Counted from the first letter of the stretch, positions 16,060-25,061 are shown. The stretch: DNA of 35,181 nucleotides from Paenibacillus taichungensis (GCF_003287275.1 NZ_QEVW01000016.1:1-35181); one strand, 5' to 3'. Numbers and translations: made by a program. Notes: generated from the letters alone by a model not told the origin.

Positions 16060-17172
16060 TCACGGTGATTCGGCAGGCTTGGTTATCCAGCGTTTTTTGA
16101 ACATGTGCACCAGCAGTAATAGTACCGGCAAAATGATACTTAATGTGGTATCCCAATCTACCCAGTATGGAACAACCGTGATGACAATGAAGGTCAAATT
16201 GGGGGAGACAAGGTTGGCTAACCCAAAAATCAGTAACGTGGCTGGGAGGATAAGCACGCGATATTGCTTTAATTTGAACAGTTCGGCACATCCGATTACA
16301 AAAGCATACAGATAAACCATAGCTTTGACATAAGTTGAAATGAGCCAGGATGAAGCCATAATGGCTTCAATACGTTCAAAGAAACCACCAATATTAATTT
16401 TTTGAGATAGAATAAAGGAAGCATAGATATTATGCTGGGTCAGGAAAGCGCCCAGTACGAGTAGAGAGATGGTGACCAGTATCGCAAGCAAAAGATTTCC
16501 GAGTCCGGCTGCCATAAGAACATCCCTGGTTTGATGGGCCTGTTTAGTGGTATAAGGAAGAACCATCATAATGGGAATCAGCTCACCTACGGGATATATG
16601 ATACTTACAAGGGTCCCCTGCAAAATGGGGACGACGCCAGTATCCGTCACTGGCTTTAAATTACTGGGATCAATTTGGGGTAGCAGACAGAATGTGAGTA
16701 CCAGAATAAACACAATAAGAATGGGCATCAGCAGTTCACTGCTGCGTCCCATTGTTTCAAGGCCATGATATATGCCCCAGCCAACTGTAATAACAAACAT
16801 CAGGATGATGACACGAATCGGCGTGTATTGAAAGATCTGTGACGTGATGAAATCCCCGACTTCTCGGGTATGTGTAGATGTACCAATTACGAAAAAAAAC
16901 AGGTAAAAGGTAGAAACAATAGTACCAGGCCAGAATCCCAAAATGCTTCGCAAAATTTGGATTAGATTTTGATCCGGATACAAGCTGCATAGTTTTATGT
17001 ACATCATTATAAGAAGCATTCCCAGTGGAACACCGATAAGAGCACATATCCAGGCATCCTGTTTGGCATAGGAGGTGATGACCGAGGGGTAGATGAGCAT
17101 CATATCCCCGACCACCATCATGAAGATGAGGGTCGACAGCTGTCTTGTTCCGATGCGTCCTTGTTCAAGCAT
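16060..17172 (-). CDS. GerAB-type transporter, first B subunit of operon 2
   Basis: This 370-residue, ten-helix GerB/APC family protein is a likely germinant-binding subunit in the spore inner membrane. Family marks are IGTRQLSTLIFMMVVGDMML at the start, KQDAWICALIGVPLG, and THTREVGDFITSQIFQYTP. It has strong blockwise identity to the downstream gerB (for example SQKINIGGFFERIEAIMA against SQKINIGNFFERIEALMA). The RBS AAGGAGGGG before ATG 17172 is strong. It follows a two-helix small protein by about 20 bp. Confidence 0.93.
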   Translation of the reverse strand: MLEQGRIGTRQLSTLIFMMVVGDMMLIYPSVITSYAKQDAWICALIGVPLGMLLIMMYIKLCSLYPDQNLIQILRSILGFWPGTIVSTFYLFFFVIGTSTHTREVGDFITSQIFQYTPIRVIILMFVITVGWGIYHGLETMGRSSELLMPILIVFILVLTFCLLPQIDPSNLKPVTDTGVVPILQGTLVSIIYPVGELIPIMMVLPYTTKQAHQTRDVLMAAGLGNLLLAILVTISLLVLGAFLTQHNIYASFILSQKINIGGFFERIEAIMASSWLISTYVKAMVYLYAFVIGCAELFKLKQYRVLILPATLLIFGLANLVSPNLTFIVITVVPYWVDWDTTLSIILPVLLLLVHMFKKRWITKPAESP

Positions 17173-17191
17173 AATGTCCCCTCCTTTTTTC

Positions 17192-17437
17192 CTAAGTTCC
17201 CGTTAAGTGTGCCAGAAATTGATTTACAGGTTTATAGATCCAGATAATGAGATAAAGTGGACTGGGGAATTCCCACAGGTTTGCTGCAAATATGCCGAAA
17301 AAGGTAGCCATAAGAAGCAAAATACTGTAAACAACGGTTTCTTTCCATTTCTTGTTGCGTATAAGGCCAGGCAAATCAAACCAACCGATAAGCCCAGCGG
17401 ATAAAATAACACTAAGTGTAAGTAACACACTTCTCAC
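17192..17437 (-). CDS. Small two-helix membrane protein, D-subunit-like
   Basis: This protein of 81 residues (78 if the GTG at 17428 is used) has two hydrophobic helices (about residues 3-22 and 34-54) joined by a basic RNKKWKE loop, then a WIYKP amphipathic end. Small two-helix D proteins are known in some germinant-receptor operons of Bacillus (for example gerKD, gerUD) and modulate receptor function. This gene has the right size, topology and place. Its GTG start overlaps the gerC stop (GTGA), the same junction as gerA-gerC in operon 1. The SD AGGGAG suits the second GTG better, so the start is uncertain. Homology is proposed from layout and topology, not from a recognised motif. Confidence 0.75.
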   Translation of the reverse strand: MRSVLLTLSVILSAGLIGWFDLPGLIRNKKWKETVVYSILLLMATFFGIFAANLWEFPSPLYLIIWIYKPVNQFLAHLTGT

Positions 17438-18636
17438 TCCCTAATTTCATCTCTAAATGAATCATCCAGTGTTCCTACACGCTTGATCTGTACATTGACA
17501 TCGTAATGGATGTCCAGATCTTCCAAATAGTTATCCCAATCCTTCTCCACTTTTTTGAAAAATTTGGGATCAGCATGATAGACCTCTTGCCCAAATCCAA
17601 AAATATCGACATGGAACTTTCGCTGTACCGACTTGACAGATTTTTGCATCAGATCTACGAGCCGTTCCTCACTGTCTCGTTCCAATTCCTTGAGTACTTC
17701 CATTGAACCGATTTTAATTTCGCATTCCACAGCCCCTATGGAAGATACATTTTTAATGTTAATGTTGATCACTGGCTGCCCTGCAACGACTTTTGCTTTC
17801 CGTTTGGTCGTTGTACGAAGTGTTTTGAAGGTTACATATCCGTCTTTGCGACATGGAAGATGTCCAATGGTAGATATAACGTTGTTTCGAATATAGTTAT
17901 AGCCCTTGGACTCGTCTTCGGTTAACCAGCCAATTAGCTTATCTTTTTTGAAAACCGAGAGACCGGTTGAATTCAGGCTGGCAGGAGACTTGATTGTTGA
18001 AATGTTAGCTTGACTTCCACTTTTCTCTGGTTGACCAACCACCTCCACTCCAGTAATAACAGGTTGTATTCCGGGGGATAGAATGTACTCCATTAACTGA
18101 TCGCCAGTTACAGTTGTTGTAGGTGACCAGGTCTTGGTGGAGACATCCAGTGAATTGAACATCTTCTCGGCTGGCAGGTTCTCCAGCGGTGTAAGCACGT
18201 CGAGTACTTTGGAGGCGGTGGTATTACGTGCGACCATGACATAATAGTCAGGTCGCACCGTAGGTTCACGCATTAATGCTTCTGTAATATCATAAATGCC
18301 TACTGTGCGGGCATATTCCTCACCAATGACCATCACCCGGATATGTGCCATAAAGATTCGACGTGGGCTTGATTCCGTCAGCTTCTGAATGGCTTCAAAC
18401 AGTGTAGGCGCTGAAGCTTGATATTGAGTAACAGGTATGCCTTTGCCTCCACCTGATTTAGAGGATACCTCATTAGGAACAACAACTTGAGCACTTACTT
18501 TAATCATATCGCCATCCTTGTCCACACCCAGTCCCAGCATAATACCGAGTTCATTGAGTTCCTGACGATCCCAGCATCCGGTAAGGAGAGGGAGCAGAAC
18601 GGCAAAAGACAGAATCAATTGTAGGCATTTGTTCAT
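17434..18636 (-). CDS. Ger(x)C family spore germination lipoprotein (operon 2, C subunit)
   Basis: This 400-residue lipoprotein has a signal peptide ending in the lipobox LLTGC (Cys21), followed by WDRQELNELGIMLGLGVDKDG, the typical GerC start. Later family marks are RRIFMAHIRVMVIGEEYA and YVMVARN in the N-terminal domain and the FHVDIFGFGQEVY region near the C-terminus. It is anchored by lipid to the spore inner membrane and completes the A-B-C receptor. ATG 18636 is preceded by AAGGAG. It follows gerA by 18 bp and overlaps the D-like gene. Confidence 0.95.
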   Translation of the reverse strand: MNKCLQLILSFAVLLPLLTGCWDRQELNELGIMLGLGVDKDGDMIKVSAQVVVPNEVSSKSGGGKGIPVTQYQASAPTLFEAIQKLTESSPRRIFMAHIRVMVIGEEYARTVGIYDITEALMREPTVRPDYYVMVARNTTASKVLDVLTPLENLPAEKMFNSLDVSTKTWSPTTTVTGDQLMEYILSPGIQPVITGVEVVGQPEKSGSQANISTIKSPASLNSTGLSVFKKDKLIGWLTEDESKGYNYIRNNVISTIGHLPCRKDGYVTFKTLRTTTKRKAKVVAGQPVININIKNVSSIGAVECEIKIGSMEVLKELERDSEERLVDLMQKSVKSVQRKFHVDIFGFGQEVYHADPKFFKKVEKDWDNYLEDLDIHYDVNVQIKRVGTLDDSFRDEIRE

Positions 18637-18654
18637 ACACGTTCTCCTTACCGA

Positions 18655-20166
18655 TTATCTCTTTGTTTTTTTATTCGCTTGTCTAATTTCGTTCGGGGTT
18701 CCGGTAGAGATCGGACGGGTTTTCATCCGGGACCAAGGCACGCGGAAAATGGTATCTTTGAGATCTTTCCCGATATAAGGTGCGAACGGAGACATGTAGG
18801 ACACACCGAAAGATCTTAAACTGCATAGATGGGTTACCGTAATCAGTAGAACCATCAGAATTCCATAGAAACCGAAGGCAGCAGCCAGAATCATCAGGAC
18901 AAATCGCAGAATCCGCACAGAAATGGAGAGTCCATTTTCCGGAATAACATAACTGGATATCGCTGTAATGGATACGATAATAACCATGGCAGCAGATACA
19001 ACGCCTGCATCTACCGCAGCTTGACCAATAACAAGGGTACCCACAATGGAAACGGCCTGACCGACCGTTTTAGGGATACGTATGCCGGCTTCCCGCAAAA
19101 TTTCATAGGTTAGCTCCATTAAAATGGCTTCAATAAATGCCGGGAATGGAACGCCTTCACGCTGTGCTGCTAAGCTGATAAGCAGGTTGGTAGGCAGCAT
19201 CTCTTGATGAAAGGTTGTAATGGCAATATAGAAGGATGGAGCGAGCAGCGCAATAAAGAAGGCCAAGTACCGAATCATTCGAATTAATGAGCTAATATCA
19301 GCCCGTTGGTAGTAGTCTTCGGGAGACTGAAAGAAATGAACAAACAGGGCTGGGACAAGCAGTACGAATGGAGTGCCGTCTATAATGATCGCTACCCGAC
19401 CTTCGAGCAGTGCAGCACATACGGTGTCTGGTCGCTCGCTGTTATAGACCGTAGGGAAGATCGTACCTGTTTTGTCTTGCACAAGCTCTTCGATATATCC
19501 GCTTTCTAGAATAGCGTCAATATCAATCTCATCAAGTCTGCGCCGCAGTTCTTGAACAACCTCTTGATCGACGATATGCTCCAGATATAACACGGCAACT
19601 CTGGTATTAGAGACTCGCCCAATCTCCCTTTCTTCAATCCAAAGATGAGGGTCTCGAATTCGTTTGCGTATTAACCCTGTATTCGTACGCAAGTTTTCAT
19701 TAAAGCCCTCCATGGGACCGCGAACAACCGTCTGGGAGATCGGTTCACCGACGGCACGATCCTCCCAACCTGCTGCTGCAATTTTCAGGCCCTGATTGGA
19801 GCCTTCTAGAAGTACAACGGCAAAGCCCGCCAAAAGGGCGTCAAGAACGTCTTTTATCTCATCGATCAATATCACGTTGCTGGCAGCCAGCACGTCATTC
19901 TGAAGATAAATCAGATGCTCATTATCTGCCGAAAATTCAGGTATCTCTCGGGTTTGTAACAAGGATTCCAGGATGGAATGGTTAATAATCTGCACATCCA
20001 CCATTCCATCGATGTACAACATGACAGAAGGCCATTTGTGCAGACATTGCAGTGGACGAACCATCAAGTCTTTGCTATTCCCCATCACTTTTTTGCAGTA
20101 GTCTACATTTTCCGTAAGATTCGGAGATATTCTCTGATCCTGACTGCTCTGCGCTGCTGTACTCAT
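18655..20166 (-). CDS. GerA family spore germination protein (operon 2, A subunit)
   Basis: This 503-residue protein is the A subunit of the second receptor. It has a hydrophilic N-terminal region of about 250 residues with VVRGPMEGFNENLRTNTGL and IRKRIRDPHLW, then a membrane domain with about five helices including PTNLLISLAAQREGVPFPAF and VGQAVSIVGTLVIGQAAV, and the end SYMSPFAPYIGKDLKD. It ends in a basic tail (IRQANKKTKR). ATG 20166 has GGGGTG six nt upstream. It is the first gene of operon 2 and follows a sigma-G-type promoter. The two GerA proteins in this window are clearly homologous but diverged. Confidence 0.95.
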   Translation of the reverse strand: MSTAAQSSQDQRISPNLTENVDYCKKVMGNSKDLMVRPLQCLHKWPSVMLYIDGMVDVQIINHSILESLLQTREIPEFSADNEHLIYLQNDVLAASNVILIDEIKDVLDALLAGFAVVLLEGSNQGLKIAAAGWEDRAVGEPISQTVVRGPMEGFNENLRTNTGLIRKRIRDPHLWIEEREIGRVSNTRVAVLYLEHIVDQEVVQELRRRLDEIDIDAILESGYIEELVQDKTGTIFPTVYNSERPDTVCAALLEGRVAIIIDGTPFVLLVPALFVHFFQSPEDYYQRADISSLIRMIRYLAFFIALLAPSFYIAITTFHQEMLPTNLLISLAAQREGVPFPAFIEAILMELTYEILREAGIRIPKTVGQAVSIVGTLVIGQAAVDAGVVSAAMVIIVSITAISSYVIPENGLSISVRILRFVLMILAAAFGFYGILMVLLITVTHLCSLRSFGVSYMSPFAPYIGKDLKDTIFRVPWSRMKTRPISTGTPNEIRQANKKTKR

Positions 20167-20200
20167 TCCTTCACCCCTTATTCACCCTATATTTGCAAAT

Positions 20201-20230
20201 TAGTATGACCTGGATGAATCAGGATTATCA
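20201..20230 (-). promoter_or_regulatory. Putative sigma-G promoter of germinant receptor operon 2
   Basis: On the minus strand CATACTA (20201-20207) matches the sigma-G -10 CATANTA fully. TGATA (20226-20230), 18 bp upstream, is a partial match to the -35 GHATR. The predicted start lies about 28 bp before the gerA ATG. Germinant receptor operons are known to be forespore (sigma-G) genes, which fits. Confidence 0.7.
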
Positions 20231-20271
20231 CAAAAGCGTTATTGAATATCCCACAAAATAAAAAAAGAACA

Positions 20272-20300
20272 TTGTCAATCCTTTTAAATTAGAATATCAT
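20272..20300 (+). promoter_or_regulatory. Sigma-A promoter of the MFS gene
   Basis: TTGTCA (20272-20277), 17 bp, TATCAT (20295-20300): five of six matches in each box. Two inverted repeats overlap the -10 and the start site region. Confidence 0.75.
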
Positions 20301-20321
20301 CTAATTAGATTTATATCTAAT
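20288..20321. promoter_or_regulatory. Tandem inverted repeats, candidate repressor operator
   Basis: ATTAGA-6-TCTAAT (20288-20305) and ATTAGAT-TTAT-ATCTAAT (20304-20321) overlap by two bases and cover the -10 box and the likely start of transcription of the MFS gene. Four half sites in this place suggest a dimeric repressor binding side by side. No regulator gene is adjacent. Confidence 0.65.
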
Positions 20322-20347
20322 TTATTTATTTGAAAAGAGGATTCGTG

Positions 20348-21661
20348 ATGTTGTTTAGATCTTCCGTTCTGACCCTGCTACAAAAAGAATCGGAGTACCG
20401 CAAGTTCTTTGTTGCGGGATTAGTGAACGGCATAGGTGACCGTTTCTGTCAGGTCGCCATGCTTTCGTTAATTCTCAGCACAACAGGATCTGGACTTGCT
20501 GTAGGACTTGCCCTTGGTCTGCGTGTGCTTCCATTTCTGTTGCTTGCCCCGGCAGGCGGTATGTTAACCATGCGTTTCTCACGGCGAAAGATTATGCTGC
20601 TTACCAATTTGATAAGGGTTCCTCTTGCTCTGAGCTATTTATTCGTAAACAGTGCAAATGATTTGTGGATTCTATTTACAGCGAGTACTTTACTAGCCTG
20701 TGCTGAGGCTATCTATGCACCGGTCCGCAAATCAGGCATACCACTGCTTGTACAGCCGGAACATTTGCTCCAAATTAACGGACTTGAACAGGTGATGAAC
20801 GGTACGGTGCTGATCGTAGGTGCCTTTCTTGGGGGAATCGCCTCATCAGTAATTGGCCCGCAGGCTGCGTTTATAACTAATGCACTGTGCTTTTTGATGG
20901 CTGCTGTTTTGATCCGGAAAGTCTCGTTTCCATCCGGAATGGGTACGGAATCAAACGAGATATCACTTGAAAGTATGGAGAGATCAGCCGCTGCAGCTTC
21001 TGGTAAACCTTCAGTGATTTCTTGTGCCAATGGTGCAGTTCATGTTCCTTCGGTGATATGGAGGCTGATTCGATCCTCTGTAGCATTACAGATCATCATC
21101 CTGTTCGAGTTATGGGTACCGGTGATAAGCGGGATCGATAATGTATTAATCAGCGTTTATGCAATTGAAGTGTTTTCCCTTGGAGATTGGGGTGTAGGTC
21201 TGTTCTATGCGGCGCTTGGGACAGGGCTGGTATTAAGCAACTGGTGTTCTCGTTATTTTCAGCGTTGGCTGCTCCCTGGAGTAGTTCTGTGTCTACTCGT
21301 GGAAGGGGGATTGCTTATGCTGCTTAGTGTGGTGACTCTGCCAGTAATCGCAGTGCTGATCTATATTCTGCTGGCCCTTATGTCAGGAGTAGGCAATGCT
21401 TGTCTGGATACATTGCTGATGCGCGAAACACCTGAGAAATATCGAGGACTCATCTATGGCTTGGTGACGGCTTGCAGTAGTACCATGTTGGGGTTATCCA
21501 TGTTTGGTGCGGGTTTGTTATTAGAAGTGATGGAGCCACGGAAACTTGGTTTCGCAGGCGGATTGGGTTTTGCGGCCACTGCTATTTTGCTTACAACCTA
21601 TGGATGGCTAAGGGCGCGTGAGGCGTTTAAGATTAGGCGTACTGTCAAAAGAAGAACATAA
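20348..21661 (+). CDS. MFS transporter (DHA3 / EntS-like)
   Basis: This 437-residue membrane protein has about twelve hydrophobic helices. Family marks are FVAGLVNGIGDRFCQVAMLSL in helix 1, RVLPFLLLAPAGGMLTMRFSRRKIMLL (helices 2-3 with the MFS loop), and YAPVRKSGIPLLVQPEHLLQINGL, typical of MFS_3/EntS-like exporters. The central loop (about 195-235) is polar. I chose ATG 20348 because AGAGGAT precedes it; an in-frame TTG at 20330 lies upstream of that SD. Likely an exporter of drugs or siderophore-like compounds; the operator suggests it is inducible. Confidence 0.9.
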   Translation: MLFRSSVLTLLQKESEYRKFFVAGLVNGIGDRFCQVAMLSLILSTTGSGLAVGLALGLRVLPFLLLAPAGGMLTMRFSRRKIMLLTNLIRVPLALSYLFVNSANDLWILFTASTLLACAEAIYAPVRKSGIPLLVQPEHLLQINGLEQVMNGTVLIVGAFLGGIASSVIGPQAAFITNALCFLMAAVLIRKVSFPSGMGTESNEISLESMERSAAAASGKPSVISCANGAVHVPSVIWRLIRSSVALQIIILFELWVPVISGIDNVLISVYAIEVFSLGDWGVGLFYAALGTGLVLSNWCSRYFQRWLLPGVVLCLLVEGGLLMLLSVVTLPVIAVLIYILLALMSGVGNACLDTLLMRETPEKYRGLIYGLVTACSSTMLGLSMFGAGLLLEVMEPRKLGFAGGLGFAATAILLTTYGWLRAREAFKIRRTVKRRT

Positions 21662-21663
21662 AA

Positions 21664-21688
21664 AAGGAGCCGCGATATGCAGCTCCTT
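21664..21688 (+). terminator. Weak terminator hairpin after the MFS gene
   Basis: AAGGAGC (21664-21670) pairs with GCTCCTT (21682-21688) around an 11-nt loop, directly after the stop codon. An A-run precedes it, but no T-run follows. Confidence 0.45.
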
Positions 21689-21810
21689 GCTATTAACAGA
21701 AAATAACCTGCGGTTCCACATCTAGATATACGGCACTAAAACCTCTGCGCTAAATGTGTCTGAGTTCAACCCTTGATATCATCGATAGATAAATATGTGA
21801 GTACTTTCGT

Positions 21811-22455
21811 TTATTTTTGTCTTTGCCGAATAGCGGCAGGCTTGCGTAACGATCGAGCAGCCCAAGCTTTACGATAACGGTACAGTACGGCTGCAATCAG
21901 CAGCAGTCCGATCCCCGCCACGATGTAAGGTGCATATTGATGAACGAGATGGAACACTGCGTTCCATTGAGGTCCAAATATTTTACCGATGCTTAGGAAC
22001 AGCATGACCCAGAACAGTGCGCCTGAATAGGCATAGAGGGCGAATTTACGAAAGGGAACAGCGGCTATACCCGCGAAATATCCGGTGAAATGTCTCACTC
22101 CCGGAATGAAATAACCGATGAAGATCAGGGCATTGCCGTACTTGGCAAACCATTTCTGCGTTTTATCCAGCTTGTCCTGTTTCATCAGAAACCATTTTCC
22201 ATATCGTGTAATGAACGGCAGACCTGCTTTGGCCCCAATAAAATAAGTGATCGTCATGCCAATCGTTGTCCCCAGAAAAGCAAGGATGGCAAGTATTCCA
22301 AAGTCCAGATGACCCTTGTAGGACAGAAATCCTGCATAAGCCATAGTTGTTTCTCCCGGGAAGGGAAGGGCGATGAACTCCAGCAATAAACCAAAAAACA
22401 AAACGCTGTATCCGTAGGATCCAAACAGATGCTGGACCTTCTCAAGCAATTCCAA
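21811..22455 (-). CDS. DedA family membrane protein
   Basis: This 214-residue protein has several hydrophobic segments and the DedA/SNARE-associated domain. Marks are EFIALPFPGETTMAYAGFLSY near residues 26-46, IGAKAGLPFITRYGKWFLM, and the reentrant GYFIPGVRHFTGYFAGIAAVPF near 114-135 with the conserved G-x-x-R. DedA proteins are implicated in recycling of undecaprenyl phosphate or flipping of phospholipids and in envelope homeostasis. It ends in a basic tail. The start is TTG (22455), with GGAG about 11 nt upstream; no better in-frame ATG is near, so the start is the least certain point. Confidence 0.92.
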   Translation of the reverse strand: MELLEKVQHLFGSYGYSVLFFGLLLEFIALPFPGETTMAYAGFLSYKGHLDFGILAILAFLGTTIGMTITYFIGAKAGLPFITRYGKWFLMKQDKLDKTQKWFAKYGNALIFIGYFIPGVRHFTGYFAGIAAVPFRKFALYAYSGALFWVMLFLSIGKIFGPQWNAVFHLVHQYAPYIVAGIGLLLIAAVLYRYRKAWAARSLRKPAAIRQRQK

Positions 22456-22700
22456 TAGACTTCACTCTCCTGCAGACAGGGTGGGAGGAGATGCTTACTC
22501 TCCAAGGAGTTTTGTTCACGATCCTACCTGTCCATTATGCTACCCAATCCGAAGACAAGAATCAATCATGAGCCATCCCAAATTGTGAAAAATTATAAAA
22601 CAAAATCGCGTCTTTTTTCAGTGTGTCCTCCATATAATTCTAACAAATCTGCTGAAGTCTATCAGCAAATTCACTAGAGACGTTGGAGGTTGATTCGTAC

Positions 22701-23969
22701 ATGGTAACGCCAATACATACACTTTTATCTGGAAAATGGTCTGTGCTTATACTTCGCATTGTGGTACTGCTGTGTGTATTCACTGCATCGGCAGGCACAA
22801 CTTACGCTTCCTCTGTATCGGGGTCTGATGCACCGGCCTCCATAGATGAGAATCCTCAAGATAAGGTTGTCTATTTGAGTTTTGACGATGGACCGGGTAA
22901 CCATACCCGTGAAGTATTGGATATTTTGCGCAAGGAACAGGCTTTGGCTACATTTTTTGTGCTTGGTGAGCAGGCAGAACGTTATCCTGAGATGATCCGT
23001 GCGGTTGTGGAAGATGGACATGCTTTGGGCAATCATACGTTTAATCATAATTATGAACAGTTGTACAGTGATTTCAAAGTGTTCTGGAAGCAGATCAAAC
23101 AGACAGAGGCAGTCGTAGAGCGGATTACCGGATTTCGGCCGAATCTGGTCCGGGCACCGGGCGGTACCTACGGACATTTTGATAAGAGTTATTTTGATCT
23201 GCTGAAATTGGGCGGGTACACCGTTATGGACTGGAACGTAGACAGTGGTGATTCCAAACGGAAGGGAGTTCCAGCAAAAGAAATTTTACGCAATGCGACC
23301 AAGGTGCCTGCCGGGGCACGTTCGGTCATTGTACTGATGCATGATGGAGGCGCTCATGCCGAGACGGTAAAAGCACTACCTGGCATTATCAAGTATTACC
23401 GCGACCAGGGTTTTCGTTTTGACACGATGAAGGCCTCGGATCAGCCTGTTCAATTCAGAATCGATTCCAATGGTAAATACAAGTCTCGCCAAGCCCCGGG
23501 TAAGGAATGGATCGCAGAAAATGTACAGGAGAACAGCAACCTGTGGTTGGCTGGCAAGGAACTGAAGGTGGAAATTGGCTGGGCAGCAGCCACATTGAAG
23601 CAAGGAGAATTTCGCGTGGAAGATCAGCGGATCATGGTGCCTTTGCGGACCTTTATGAAAAAGTTCGGTGGCAGCGCTCGCTGGAATGCAGAGACCCGAA
23701 CAGCTACAGCCGTATGGAAAGACCGAACCATCTATGCAGACAGTATCAGCGGAGACCTGACAACGAAACGTGCAGACCAGATGAATGACAGGACGAAAGA
23801 GGGAGTCGTACAGAGCCAGGGAGGAACGATATGGGTTCCGCTACGGGAATTAATGGAGCATATGGGAGCAAGCGTTGATTCGCTAAAGGTGAATGAAAAG
23901 GAATGGGTGGTTAAAGCCAGCGTTCCTCTGGCGGCAGCTAACAGCATGTATTTGGATAAATTGATCTGA
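22701..23969 (+). CDS. Secreted polysaccharide deacetylase with stalk repeats
   Basis: This 422-residue protein starts with a signal peptide (about residues 1-36). A NodB domain follows (about 54-250): SFDDGP (60-65, metal Asp), HTFNH (H112, H116, metal His), RAPGG (151-155), DWNVDSGD (177-184) and the catalytic LMHDGG (212-217). All key residues of an N-acetylglucosamine or peptidoglycan deacetylase are present. The C-terminal third has two copies of a copper-amine-oxidase-N-like stalk repeat (marks IMVPLRTFM..GG and IWVPLRELMEHMGA), a module common in Paenibacillus secreted proteins and possibly wall-binding. ATG 22701 lies 11 nt after GGAGG; an in-frame TTG at 22683 overlaps the SD and is rejected. 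Confidence 0.92.
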   Translation: MVTPIHTLLSGKWSVLILRIVVLLCVFTASAGTTYASSVSGSDAPASIDENPQDKVVYLSFDDGPGNHTREVLDILRKEQALATFFVLGEQAERYPEMIRAVVEDGHALGNHTFNHNYEQLYSDFKVFWKQIKQTEAVVERITGFRPNLVRAPGGTYGHFDKSYFDLLKLGGYTVMDWNVDSGDSKRKGVPAKEILRNATKVPAGARSVIVLMHDGGAHAETVKALPGIIKYYRDQGFRFDTMKASDQPVQFRIDSNGKYKSRQAPGKEWIAENVQENSNLWLAGKELKVEIGWAAATLKQGEFRVEDQRIMVPLRTFMKKFGGSARWNAETRTATAVWKDRTIYADSISGDLTTKRADQMNDRTKEGVVQSQGGTIWVPLRELMEHMGASVDSLKVNEKEWVVKASVPLAAANSMYLDKLI

Positions 23970-24071
23970 ATAAAGTCGTTCGTACAGGACTATTCTCTCT
24001 ACTTCCGGGCAACACTGAATCATAGATTAGTATGTTTCAGGAATGCCGATGGATGGAAGGAGATTAGAAAA

Positions 24072-25061
24072 ATGTCTTATATCCGAATGGAACATGAACA
24101 TGCCGTAGAATTGCTGAATAGAGTTATGAAGCGAGTAGAAAGTGTGATCATTGGCAAAAAACAAGAGATTCGTTATGTGTTAACTGCAATGCTTAGTGGA
24201 GGTCATGTACTTCTGGAAGATGTACCGGGTACAGGCAAAACGATGCTGGTTCGCGCAGTCTCTTCTGCACTGGATTGCTCCATGGGAAGAATTCAGTTCA
24301 CGTCGGATGTGATGCCGGCAGATGTGACGGGCACGTCGATGTATCATCCGCATACGGGAGAATTTAAGTTTCGACCAGGACCCGTCCTGTCCAATATTGT
24401 GCTGGCCGATGAAATCAATCGCGCTTCCCCCCGTACCCAGTCGGCACTTCTGGAAGCGATGGAGGAACGGCGCGTTACGGTGGATGGCACAACTTATGCT
24501 TTGCCGCGCCCATTCTTTTTGCTGGCGACGCAGAATCCGTTGCAGTTTGAGGGCACCTATCGTTTGCCTGAAGCGCAGCTGGATCGTTTTATCATGAAGA
24601 TTGGACTGGGGTACCCTGATCCGGAGCAGGAAGTTGAACTGTTAACCCGGATGCAAAGCAGAGAACTGCTCGATGAACTTCGCCCTGTCATGCTTGCTGA
24701 AGAAGTCGTAGCCATGCAGCGTGAAGTAAAACATGTACATGTGGACTCTGTTGTCAAACAGTATCTGGTTGCTGTTGCCGTTGCCTCCAGAAGTCACCCG
24801 GCGGTAAGACTGGGAATCAGCCCGCGCGGAACATTGGCCTGGATGGCTGCAGCACAATCGTTTGCTTACCTCCAAGGACGCAGCTATGTCATCCCTGACG
24901 ATGTGAAAGAGATGGCTGTACCCGTTCTTTCTCATCGCATTCAATTAAAAGCCCAGAACAGAGCGGAAATCTGGGCACAGGAGCAGGTGATTCAGGAAGC
25001 TCTGTCATCAGTCCCGGTACCTGTACAGATGACGGCACAGGGAAGGGGACGGCGTCAATGA
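24072..25061 (+). CDS. MoxR family AAA+ ATPase
   Basis: This 329-residue ATPase has Walker A VPGTGKT (51-57), Walker B VLADEINRA (110-118), sensor 1 in LLATQNP (residues about 152-158) and a C-terminal helical lid with SPRGTLAW. MoxR proteins act as chaperones that assemble or activate partners, often with VWA or DUF58 proteins. ATG 24072 follows AAGGAGATTAG. It overlaps the DUF58 gene by four bases (ATGA), and the transglutaminase gene overlaps DUF58, so the three form an operon, a widely seen trio of unsettled function. Confidence 0.95.
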   Translation: MSYIRMEHEHAVELLNRVMKRVESVIIGKKQEIRYVLTAMLSGGHVLLEDVPGTGKTMLVRAVSSALDCSMGRIQFTSDVMPADVTGTSMYHPHTGEFKFRPGPVLSNIVLADEINRASPRTQSALLEAMEERRVTVDGTTYALPRPFFLLATQNPLQFEGTYRLPEAQLDRFIMKIGLGYPDPEQEVELLTRMQSRELLDELRPVMLAEEVVAMQREVKHVHVDSVVKQYLVAVAVASRSHPAVRLGISPRGTLAWMAAAQSFAYLQGRSYVIPDDVKEMAVPVLSHRIQLKAQNRAEIWAQEQVIQEALSSVPVPVQMTAQGRGRRQ

